In this document: positions 52,061 through 59,716 of the stretch, piece by piece | How the letters are laid out: each line of letters starts with the position of its first letter | How positions within the stretch are numbered: position 1 is the first letter of the stretch | Source: JADCCX01 sp051649305 | GTDB lineage: Bacteria > Pseudomonadota > Alphaproteobacteria > Rhizobiales > Beijerinckiaceae | Length of the DNA stretch: 64,000 nt | Assembly (NCBI GenBank): GCA_051649305.1 | Contig: JBOFGV010000083.1 | Span: 1 to 64,000, forward strand | Reading direction: 5' to 3' | Position numbers and translations under genes: made by a program | Notes under the pieces: model-generated | Databases searched by the model: none | Seen by the model: only the letters and a program-made list of their open reading frames with translations | Told to the model about the DNA's origin: nothing

Positions 52061-53158
52061 TCACTGCTGCTCAATCCGCACAGCCAGCAGACGATCCCAT
52101 GGAAAGCCAGCCAGACGGTTGTTGGCATCGGGGTAGCAGGCAGGCTCTGCACGGCCAGATGGGCACTGCAAAATGCCTCCTGTCCCAAAATACGGATGAG
52201 CCTCCTGCGGCTGCCCCTGCATACGAGGCATCGGGTTTTCGGCATAGAAAGCCACAACACCTGCAGTATCACGCACGAGCATGCCGTGCTTCTGCACGGC
52301 CCTCGCGATCATCAGCGCATAGGGGTGCATGGACAGTGTGCGCAAATCAAGATCAGCGGGCAAGCGAAACAATGTCCCTTGCGGAATGGCATCAGTCCGC
52401 GACTGATTGCCATCGGTGCGTTGGGCTGGATAGGTCCAGACACCCGCTTTGGTTTCGGGCAGCGCAATATGCAGGGCATGGCTGATCTCGCCACGTCGTT
52501 GTTCCTCAATGGTCATCATGCCGCCCAAAAGGGCAAGGCTAGTAGCAGCTACGCCGAAGGTGTGGCCCTGCTGTGTCTTCTTAAAATAGCCCCCGTTCTG
52601 CGAAAGACTGTCTATCCGGCCACCCCAGGCAGCCTGCCATTCCGGCATCTGAACACCGGCAGAGTTGACTGTTGTTCGGCCCGTAGGTTCAAGACCCCAG
52701 AACTCCCAGTAGCGACCGGTTGCCGGCTGGTAGACGATGGCATCCTTGTCTGTTCCCGCTGACGGGCGAAAGTCTGCAGGCTGCGGCACATCTGTCCACT
52801 GCTGCTGCAGCGGTGCGAAAGACCAGCCCGGCTCATAGGTGCGGGCGGCTTTCACACGCGTTGTTGGAGCATTCGGCGCAACGATATAGATCGGCGGCGT
52901 GTACTGATCGATGTTGACTGTAACGCCATGCGCCTTCACCTGTCGCGCGAGATCACGCACATAGACAGCTGACTGTGGCAGGATATCAGACCTGTCTGGC
53001 AAGGGGCGATGCACATAGCTTGAAACAGCAAACTCGCGACCTGCTTTCAGTTGCATGCCGGATTCATGCTGCGCCATCGCAGGCATGGCCGCGCCAGCCA
53101 GTACCACCAGAGTTGCGAGCACATGCCACACGCGAGACTGCCACTTGCCTGACAACAT
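52061..53158 (-). CDS. Exported protein of unknown function in the polysaccharide locus
   Basis: A 365-residue protein with a signal peptide (WHVLATLVVLAGAAMPAMAQ). The mature part has RYWEFWGLEPTG, WQAAWGGRIDSLSQNGGYF, GVAATSLALLGGMMTIEEQRRGEISHAL, WTYPAQRTDG and an alanine-rich GMLVRDTAGVVAFYAENP near the end; the set looks like a conserved family with fixed Trp, Gly and Tyr positions. I recall similar uncharacterised secreted proteins in actinobacteria and proteobacteria but know no function. It lies 58 bases upstream of the ExoP-like gene on the same strand, so it may take part in polymer modification or cleavage. Confidence 0.8.
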   Translation of the reverse strand: MLSGKWQSRVWHVLATLVVLAGAAMPAMAQHESGMQLKAGREFAVSSYVHRPLPDRSDILPQSAVYVRDLARQVKAHGVTVNIDQYTPPIYIVAPNAPTTRVKAARTYEPGWSFAPLQQQWTDVPQPADFRPSAGTDKDAIVYQPATGRYWEFWGLEPTGRTTVNSAGVQMPEWQAAWGGRIDSLSQNGGYFKKTQQGHTFGVAATSLALLGGMMTIEEQRRGEISHALHIALPETKAGVWTYPAQRTDGNQSRTDAIPQGTLFRLPADLDLRTLSMHPYALMIARAVQKHGMLVRDTAGVVAFYAENPMPRMQGQPQEAHPYFGTGGILQCPSGRAEPACYPDANNRLAGFPWDRLLAVRIEQQ

Positions 53159-53465
53159 TCATTGCTTCCTTCAAGTCCGCTTCTTGTTTCACATCGGAAG
53201 TCTAGGAGGATTATTGCGACACTGACATGCTCTCTGCCGTCGTTGTTGCAGCGCAAAAGGATCATGTGGCTGTGTCCGTCCGGGTTCAGGAACGTGTTGA
53301 TGCGGCACCCATGGACTAATCCATTCGGGAAGAAGCGTGCACCGCACGACCGCACAATCTCCCGACAGGAGGAGAGCCTGATGCGGGATGACTAGCGCAG
53401 ATGAGAGACCTGTCTGATCCCCCTGCACAGTCTCGCTGCAGACCCTGTCCGGCTACCGTCAGGTT
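53159..53465. other. Divergent intergenic region without a convincing gene
   Basis: 307 bases between the exported protein gene (minus) and the glycosyltransferase-STAS gene (plus). A frame of 77 codons at 53162-53395 has no recognisable features and no suitable ribosome site. I see no repeat, hairpin or operator of the kinds found elsewhere; the region presumably carries the two divergent promoters. Confidence 0.6.
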
Positions 53466-54800
53466 ATGGAACAGCAAGCGCAGGTTACAGATCGCAAGCC
53501 GTCTCTCGCGGCCAACTCCCGCTCTTTCGCTTCAGGCGAGGCAAGGCCGGGCGCGTCACCCTCTCTGCCTTCGCTACCCTCCTTCCGCACCGAACCGGAG
53601 CGGGATGTGGTCTGTCTTTTCGGCCTCGCCTATGACCGCGTCACACTCGCGCAGGCGGTTGAGAAAACCCGTCAGGCCATTGAGCAGAATGACCGCCTGC
53701 ACATTGCAACACCCAACATGAATCTGGTGCGTATGGCGCGTTCTGACCGCGCCATGCACGGCGCATTGCTGTCGGCTGATCTCGTCATTGCAGACGGTAT
53801 GCCGCTTGTGTGGCTCGCCAGGTTCATGGGGCTTGGCCTGAAACAGCGCGTTGCGGGCTCCGATCTTTTCGACGCACTGCACGCGCAAAAGAACCATCAT
53901 ACACCAACGTTTTTCTTTGGCGGCACCGAAGAAAGCGCACAGCTGTTGTTGAAGCGTTTTCCGGAAAGCCGCACAGGCATTGAGGCCGTTGGTGCAACAG
54001 CGCCCGGCTTTGGTTCAGTGGAAGATATGGGCAAGCCAGACACACTGGCTTCTATCAATGCGGCCAAGCCCTCTGTGTTGGTTGTCTCTGTCAGTGCCCG
54101 CAAAGGCCTGCTCTGGATTGCCCGCAACGAGCGCATGCTGAATGCTCCGGTGATCGCCAATCTCGGTGCTGTCATCCACTTTGCCACTGGCTCCTTGAAG
54201 CGCGCGCCGAATGTCTGGCAGCGCAGTGGATTCGAGTGGCTTTGGCGGATCAGGCAAGAGCCTGAGCTGTGGTCGCGCTATGCTTCTGACTTCAGAACCC
54301 TGACTGCGCTTTCGCTGTTTCATGCGCTGCCCGCGCGCCTGATGGGGATTGTCCTGAACCGTCTGGGTCGCAAGGTTAAACCGCGTGTGCGCATGGTGAT
54401 GAACCCGGCCCAACCGCGCAAGGTAATCCAGCTGGAGGGATCGTTCACACAAGGCACCTTCTCCCCCTTGGTCGAAGCACTGGCCTTGGCAGGCCGCACG
54501 ACTGAAGACGTGACACTGGATCTGACACAGGCACGACATCTTGATGCATCTGCGGTTGGGCAAATTCTGGTGGCGCGAGGCCAGTTCAACCGCATGGGAC
54601 GCAACCTTTCTCTCACTGGTGCACACTGGTGGATGCGGTTGTGGCTGAAAATTCAGGGCTGCGGCTTCCTTCTCAATCCGCCTGAGCCACAGCCGACTGT
54701 GCTGAAGCAACCTCGATCAGGGCCGCTACGCACTGCTCCTATTTCTAACCCTCATGCTCTGGCCCACAGGGGCCTCAACAAGTCGATGGTGCAACAATGA
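53466..54800 (+). CDS. WecG/TagA/CpsF glycosyltransferase (GT26) fused to a STAS-like domain
   Basis: A 444-residue protein. An unstructured N-terminus (about 1-50) leads into a GT26 domain (about 55-260): FGLAYDRVTLAQAVEKTRQAI, LHIATPNMNLVRMARSD, LVIADGMPLVWLARFMG, RVAGSDLFDAL and FFFGGTEESAQLL. The C-terminal part (about 317-405) reads RKVIQLEGSFTQG, VTLDLTQARHLDASAVGQILVARG and GRNLSLTGAHWWM, which fits the beta-alpha pattern of STAS (anti-sigma antagonist) domains, including the D-A-S where phosphoserine is expected. Typical WecG/TagA proteins are about 240 residues, so the addition is clear. It overlaps the next gene by 4 bases. Confidence 0.85.
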   Translation: MEQQAQVTDRKPSLAANSRSFASGEARPGASPSLPSLPSFRTEPERDVVCLFGLAYDRVTLAQAVEKTRQAIEQNDRLHIATPNMNLVRMARSDRAMHGALLSADLVIADGMPLVWLARFMGLGLKQRVAGSDLFDALHAQKNHHTPTFFFGGTEESAQLLLKRFPESRTGIEAVGATAPGFGSVEDMGKPDTLASINAAKPSVLVVSVSARKGLLWIARNERMLNAPVIANLGAVIHFATGSLKRAPNVWQRSGFEWLWRIRQEPELWSRYASDFRTLTALSLFHALPARLMGIVLNRLGRKVKPRVRMVMNPAQPRKVIQLEGSFTQGTFSPLVEALALAGRTTEDVTLDLTQARHLDASAVGQILVARGQFNRMGRNLSLTGAHWWMRLWLKIQGCGFLLNPPEPQPTVLKQPRSGPLRTAPISNPHALAHRGLNKSMVQQ

Positions 54801-55987
54801 TTGTCCAGGCACTTGACATGGTACTGGCCACCATTGCCATCGCCATTCTCATGGCAACCGTCGCTTTCGCCCTGCAAGCCTTCGGTGTGGTTATGCGGCC
54901 GGAGCGTCCGTTGCCCGCCGCCACCCGCCGCCCGGCCATTGCAGTCATTGTTCCTGCGCACAACGAGGCCACCGGCATCTCCGAGACAATCCATCGTCTG
55001 GGCCGTGAGCTTGAAGACGGTGATACGCTGCTGGTGGTTGCTGACAACTGTTCTGACGATACCGCGCGACTGGCGGCTGCGGCTGGAGCCAAGGTACTGG
55101 TCCGTACGGATCAGGAAAACCGCGGCAAGGGTTTTGCCCTCGCAACTGGATTGGCGAGCCTTTCCTTGCAGCGTTTCGACGTTGTGGTTTTTGTCGATGC
55201 AGACTGTCGCTTCAGCCCAGGAGGGCTGGTTAAACTGGCACAGGCCTGCCTTGCGACAGGTGCGCCTGTCCAGTGCCGCAATCTGATGACAGCACCACCG
55301 GGAGCCGGAAAACAATCGCGGCTCGGTGTCTTTGCCTCCCGCCTGCGCAATGACTTTAGGCCAACAGGATACGCGCGGCTTGGCCTTCCGTGCCAGTTGT
55401 TTGGAACAGGAATGGCCATGCCTGCGGCCATGGTGAACCCTGCCCGCTTTGCAACAGGGCATGTGACAGAAGATCTGCTGATCGGGCTGGAATGTGCTCT
55501 TGCAGGATCACCGCCGCGCTATCTCCGGGCCGTGTCACTCTACAGTCATTTCCCGGTCACTGCCGCTGGCTGCGACAAACAAAAACAGCGCTGGATTCAC
55601 GGCCATTTCTCGGTGATCGGCAGCCATGTGCCACGCCTGTTGATGCGGGCTATCAAAGAACGAAGTCTGCCCCTGCTGGCACTGGCGCTTGATGTGCTGG
55701 TGCCCCCGCTTACATTGCTCATAGGACTGCATGGGTTGGTGTTTGCAGGCGCAGGTTTGTTGCTTGTCCTGACAGGCCATTGGCTTGCCTTTGCGATTGC
55801 GATGCTCAATCTTGCGCTGCTGAGCTTTGCCCTCATTGCCGCCTGGCGTGTATCAGGACGCCATCTTCTGGGAATCAAAGAACTGCTGCAACTGCCGGGT
55901 CATGCGGGGCGTGTTGCAATGACGTCGCTTTCCTTTGCTGCGGGCAAGCGATCCTCCTGGGTGCGGGCTGACAGATCCCGGCGGTAA
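54797..55987 (+). CDS. Membrane-anchored glycosyltransferase family 2
   Basis: A 396-residue GT-A glycosyltransferase. An N-terminal helix (about 8-30) is followed by the GT2 domain: IAVIVPAHNEATGISETI (about 50-67), DTLLVVADNCSDDTA, NRGKGFALATGLA and VVFVDADCRFSPGGL (the DxD motif). Later HVTEDLLIGLECALAG and KQRWIHGHFSV resemble the ED and QxxRW motifs of processive or ExoM/ExoO-type enzymes, and three C-terminal hydrophobic segments follow (about 295-355). It overlaps the GT26-STAS gene by 4 bases and is convergent with the GT2 gene at 56002. Confidence 0.92.
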   Translation: MIVQALDMVLATIAIAILMATVAFALQAFGVVMRPERPLPAATRRPAIAVIVPAHNEATGISETIHRLGRELEDGDTLLVVADNCSDDTARLAAAAGAKVLVRTDQENRGKGFALATGLASLSLQRFDVVVFVDADCRFSPGGLVKLAQACLATGAPVQCRNLMTAPPGAGKQSRLGVFASRLRNDFRPTGYARLGLPCQLFGTGMAMPAAMVNPARFATGHVTEDLLIGLECALAGSPPRYLRAVSLYSHFPVTAAGCDKQKQRWIHGHFSVIGSHVPRLLMRAIKERSLPLLALALDVLVPPLTLLIGLHGLVFAGAGLLLVLTGHWLAFAIAMLNLALLSFALIAAWRVSGRHLLGIKELLQLPGHAGRVAMTSLSFAAGKRSSWVRADRSRR

Positions 55988-56001
55988 GCGCAGCACAGCT
56001 T

Positions 56002-56934
56002 TCAGCCCGCCTGAATGGACCGGCCGCTCAGCTGAAAGGCCATGCGCCCCAGTTTCCAGGTTCTGGCATAGCGACGGCCATAGCGCAGCGGATCAAGTGA
56101 TGGATCGCAGTGTTTGCGCAGAACCTGCCGTGCCTCGGCATGAAGGCCACGGTCCAGCAACTGCCGGGCATATTCTAGCAACAGAAAATTCGCGAACTGC
56201 CTTGCGCTAGCCTCAAGATGGTCAGGAACCTCTCCCTCGGCGCAAAGCGTTGGCAGGCAACCGGCAAAGAAAGGAAACTCTGGCCTGCGTGACAGGTTCT
56301 TCGCCACGTTGTTGTCTCGCGGCACATCGTTGTAGGTCATGGTCACAGCACCGGTGTAGAGCATGGCTCCCTGCAGCGCGAGCCGCCCCCACAGATCGAT
56401 GTCCTCACCCAGTGAAACGCCAACGGTAAAGAGCCCAGCCTTGATTGCCACTTCACGGCGCACCAGCATGGCGCTCGTCATGTTGGGATAACCGCCGTTG
56501 GCCAGAGCGAAGGTAAAATAGTCTTCAATGATCTGTGCCGAAACATCGCCAGAGACCAGCGGTCTTTCTGGCCTGCTTTCCAGTCTGGTGTTTGAAAAAG
56601 CTGCAACCACATCCTGCGTGCCAAGCGCGCGCCAAAGCAGTGCGAGATGATCCTTGTCCCAGTCGTCATCCGCATCAAGAAAGGCAACCCAGTCTGCGCG
56701 AGCCGCCATGATGGCGCGGTTGCGCGCTGCCGAAACGCCAGCGTTATCCTGATGGAATATGATCAGACGGGGATCCTGAAACTGGCGTAGCAGATTGCCA
56801 CTGCCGTCCGTTGAACCATCGTCCACCACGATGACTTCGATATCCTGAAACGATTGCGCCAATGCCCCGGCAAGGGTGCGCACCACCGAATCGGCCTTGT
56901 TATAAAGCGGGATAACAACAGAAATCAGCGGCAT
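56002..56934 (-). CDS. Glycosyltransferase family 2
   Basis: A 310-residue soluble GT-A enzyme beginning LISVVIPLYNKADSVVRTL and VIVVDDGSTDGSGNLL, with DNAGVSAARNRAI and ADWVAFLDADDDWDKDHL carrying the metal-binding DxD. No transmembrane segment is seen. It is the last glycosyltransferase of the polysaccharide locus, convergent with the membrane-bound GT2 gene (14-base gap) and 112 bases downstream of ackA on the same strand. Confidence 0.92.
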   Translation of the reverse strand: MPLISVVIPLYNKADSVVRTLAGALAQSFQDIEVIVVDDGSTDGSGNLLRQFQDPRLIIFHQDNAGVSAARNRAIMAARADWVAFLDADDDWDKDHLALLWRALGTQDVVAAFSNTRLESRPERPLVSGDVSAQIIEDYFTFALANGGYPNMTSAMLVRREVAIKAGLFTVGVSLGEDIDLWGRLALQGAMLYTGAVTMTYNDVPRDNNVAKNLSRRPEFPFFAGCLPTLCAEGEVPDHLEASARQFANFLLLEYARQLLDRGLHAEARQVLRKHCDPSLDPLRYGRRYARTWKLGRMAFQLSGRSIQAG

Positions 56935-57046
56935 CAGCAGGCATCCGGGTTACTCGGCAAGAGACTTGATGGCATGCATAACCTTGCATGCAATCCTCGC
57001 CCGAACCTTCGGTGACCGTGCTTCCCCTGTCCATGACGCGGGCGGG

Positions 57047-58231
57047 CTACTCCTGATGGATCATCAGTGCTGCTGTGTGCCGCGCGATCATCAGTTCCTC
57101 ATTGGTCTTGATGACAAACACCCGAACGCGGGAACGATCCGACGAGATCACCTCAGCGTTGGCGCGGTTGCGATCAAGATCCATCTCGACCCCGATCCAC
57201 TCCATGCCTTCAAGTATGTACTCACGGATGGTTCTGGAATTCTCGCCAATGCCCCCGCAGAAAACAATCGCATCAAGGCCTTCAAGCGAAGCGGCCAAAC
57301 CGCCAATTTCGCGGCGCGCGCGGAAGACGAAGTAGTCAATCGCCTGTTTCGCCGCGGGCACCGACGACGCTTCAAGGTCGCGCATATCATTGGACACGCC
57401 TGACAGGCCCTTGAGGCCGGATTGCTTGTAGAGAAGATCGGACACCGCTTTGATGTCCATGCCCTTCTGCTCCATCAGATAGAGCAGAACGCCGGGATCA
57501 AGCTGGCCGGGGCGTGTGCCCATCGGCAAGCCGTCCAGCGGAGAAAAGCCCATGGTTGAGGCAACAGACTTGCCATCCCGCATGGCGCACATGGATGCGC
57601 CCGAACCGAGATGGCAGACGATCACACGGCCTCTGGAATGGAAAGGCGCAACCTCTTCCAGCTTACCTGCAATGTACTCATAGGACAGACCATGGAAACC
57701 GTAGCGCCGCACACCTTCATCATAGAGCGCACGCGGGATGGCGAAGGCGTCGTTAACGAAAGGCTGCGCGCGGTGGAACGCCGTATCAAAACAGGCAACC
57801 TGTGGCACGCCCGGATATGCCTTTGTCGCCGCTGCAATGCCAGCAAGGTTATGCGGTTGATGCAACGGTGCCAGTGCGTTGAATGATGCGAGGGCAGCGG
57901 CAACATCATCATTCACAAGCAGAGGTGCAGAGTAGGTCATTCCACCATGCACAACGCGGTGGCCCACCCCAGCGACAATTGCTTCGGGAACCAGATCACT
58001 GAGGGCAGCAAGAATAACCGCCATCGCCTGCCCATGATCCTTGACCATGCGCGTGCCTTCCAGCGGATCATTCAGGATCTTCTCACCGTCTGCATTGCGG
58101 ACAGTGAGTTGCGGGTCCGTGCCCAGACCCTCGACCTGGCCCGTGACTGCGCAACTGAGATCATCCGCCTGAAACATCGCAAATTTGAGCGATGAGGAGC
58201 CGGCATTGATTGTAAGGATATGGTTTGACAC
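57047..58231 (-). CDS. ackA: Acetate kinase
   Basis: A 394-residue kinase interconverting acetyl phosphate and acetate with ATP/ADP. Motifs: LTINAGSSSLKFAMF at the N-terminus, VGHRVVHGG, RYGFHGLSYEYIA, CHLGSGASMCAM and FCGGIGENSRTIRE near the C-terminus. The start is a GTG at 58229-58231, 6 bases after the stop of the MaoC-Pta gene. Together they form the acetyl-CoA/acetate switch and follow the PhaC-like gene in one operon. Length and motifs are normal. Confidence 0.96.
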   Translation of the reverse strand: MSNHILTINAGSSSLKFAMFQADDLSCAVTGQVEGLGTDPQLTVRNADGEKILNDPLEGTRMVKDHGQAMAVILAALSDLVPEAIVAGVGHRVVHGGMTYSAPLLVNDDVAAALASFNALAPLHQPHNLAGIAAATKAYPGVPQVACFDTAFHRAQPFVNDAFAIPRALYDEGVRRYGFHGLSYEYIAGKLEEVAPFHSRGRVIVCHLGSGASMCAMRDGKSVASTMGFSPLDGLPMGTRPGQLDPGVLLYLMEQKGMDIKAVSDLLYKQSGLKGLSGVSNDMRDLEASSVPAAKQAIDYFVFRARREIGGLAASLEGLDAIVFCGGIGENSRTIREYILEGMEWIGVEMDLDRNRANAEVISSDRSRVRVFVIKTNEELMIARHTAALMIHQE

Positions 58232-58237
58232 CCTGGC

Positions 58238-59665
58238 TCACTCAGCCGCTTTGGACAGGTGCTTGTCGGCCAGTGCTTCGCCCGTCCGCTTCCAGTGATC
58301 ATAGAGCTGGGCCAGCGCACAGGAGGCGAGCCGCGCTTTGTCGTTATCCGCCCGCGATGTCAGCATCACGGGGGCTTTTGCGCCGAGCACCAGACCGGCT
58401 GCTTCGGCGCGCGCAACGAAGGTCAATTCCTTGGCCAGCATGTTGCCGGCTTCAAGGTTGGGCACAATCAGCACTTCGGCCTGCCCTGCCACCAGTGAGC
58501 TGATGCCCTTTGTTCGCGCGGCCTCCATGTCCATAGCGTTGTCCATCGCCAGAGGGCCATCAACGAGTCCGCCCTTGATCTGGCCACGATCCGCCATCTT
58601 GGCAAGCGCAGCGGCATCAAGCGTCGAAGGCATGTTGACGTTGACGGTCTCGACAGCAGCCAGCACACCAACTTTCGGCACTGCGATTCCGCAGGCCCGC
58701 GCCAGATCAATCGCGTTCTGGACAATATCGACCTTGGTCATCAGGTCGGGCGCAATGTTGATGGCCGCATCCGAGATGAAAAGCAGGTTGTCTTGCGTGG
58801 GCACATCCATGACGAAGGCGTGGCTGATGCGTCGTGAAGTCCGCAGGCCGCCCTCTTTCTTGACAATCTGCGCCAGCAGTTCATCGGAATGGATATTGCC
58901 CTTCATCACGGCGCGTACATCTTTAGAGTGCACCATGGCAATGGCCTTGGCCGCAGCTTCCGAATGGTCCTCAATATCAATCAGCGGGATATGGCTGATA
59001 TCCTCGCCGATGCTCTCCGCTGCTTTCACGATCAAGCTCTTTGAGCCGATAAAGTAAGGCGTGATCAACCCTTCGCGTTCTGACAGCAAAGCACCTTGCA
59101 GTGCGTTCTTGTCATCGGGGCAGACGATAGCGGTTGCCATAGGCGGCAACTGCTTGCAGCGGGACACCAGCAGACCGAAATGATCGTGCTCGTCCACCAG
59201 CAGCATGGGCAACTGCTTGCCCTGCAGAACCACGGTATGTGTCGGGGCTTCAACCTCGGCAATACCTTCCAGAACGAGTGTTCCATCCAGTTTGGAAACA
59301 CGTGTTTCGAAAACCGCAACCGGCCTTGCACGCTTCTCGGTGCAGGTTACCGAGATAATCAGGCGATCCCCCAGACGGGCGCGGCCCAGGAAACGGAATG
59401 TCTGGCCTTTGTAGAGAGTTCCGGCACCAGGCAACATGGTGCCGAGCACAGACGATATCAGCGAGCCGATCCAGAGCGAAGGCGCAACTGTGTCCACAAC
59501 ACCGTCATCATCAATGTCGGTGCCGGGCATGTGGATGGGGTTGGTGTTGCCCGAGACATGGGCAAAGACATAGAGATCATTGGCCGTCACTGAGCGTTCG
59601 ATGCGCGCTGTCTGACCAACTGTAAGTTCGTCCCAGGTGGTGTTGCGATGGCTGGTTTTGATCAT
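58238..59665 (-). CDS. MaoC-domain fused to phosphate acetyltransferase
   Basis: A 475-residue fusion. The N-terminal MaoC-like hydratase domain (about 10-140) has VTANDLYVFAHVSGNTNPIHMP, the active-site Asp/His pattern of R-specific enoyl-CoA hydratases. The C-terminal phosphate acetyl/butyryl-transferase domain (about 165-470) has DDKNALQGALLSEREGLITPYFIG, VMKGNIHSDELL, RRISHAFVMDVP and SLVAGQAEVLIVPNLEAGNM. Such bifunctional proteins are annotated in many alphaproteobacteria and sit with ackA. An AGGAGA ribosome site precedes the ATG. It links enoyl-CoA and acetyl-phosphate metabolism, perhaps with the polyhydroxyalkanoate-like gene upstream. Confidence 0.92.
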   Translation of the reverse strand: MIKTSHRNTTWDELTVGQTARIERSVTANDLYVFAHVSGNTNPIHMPGTDIDDDGVVDTVAPSLWIGSLISSVLGTMLPGAGTLYKGQTFRFLGRARLGDRLIISVTCTEKRARPVAVFETRVSKLDGTLVLEGIAEVEAPTHTVVLQGKQLPMLLVDEHDHFGLLVSRCKQLPPMATAIVCPDDKNALQGALLSEREGLITPYFIGSKSLIVKAAESIGEDISHIPLIDIEDHSEAAAKAIAMVHSKDVRAVMKGNIHSDELLAQIVKKEGGLRTSRRISHAFVMDVPTQDNLLFISDAAINIAPDLMTKVDIVQNAIDLARACGIAVPKVGVLAAVETVNVNMPSTLDAAALAKMADRGQIKGGLVDGPLAMDNAMDMEAARTKGISSLVAGQAEVLIVPNLEAGNMLAKELTFVARAEAAGLVLGAKAPVMLTSRADNDKARLASCALAQLYDHWKRTGEALADKHLSKAAE

Positions 59666-59716
59666 CGTGTCGTCTCCTGAAATTGGGGCGCTATGCCGAC
59701 AGTCTTCAATCGTAGA

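Noticed and set aside
53162..53395. 77-codon frame in the largest intergenic gap
   Set aside because: No motif, no plausible ribosome site and composition unlike the neighbours; treated as noncoding.
56971..56994. GCATGCA and TGCATGC inverted repeat between the GT2 gene and ackA, considered as a fourth LacI-type site
   Set aside because: The halves are separated by six bases and have no CG centre, and it lies downstream of ackA rather than before the proposed regulon; it does not match the three-site consensus.
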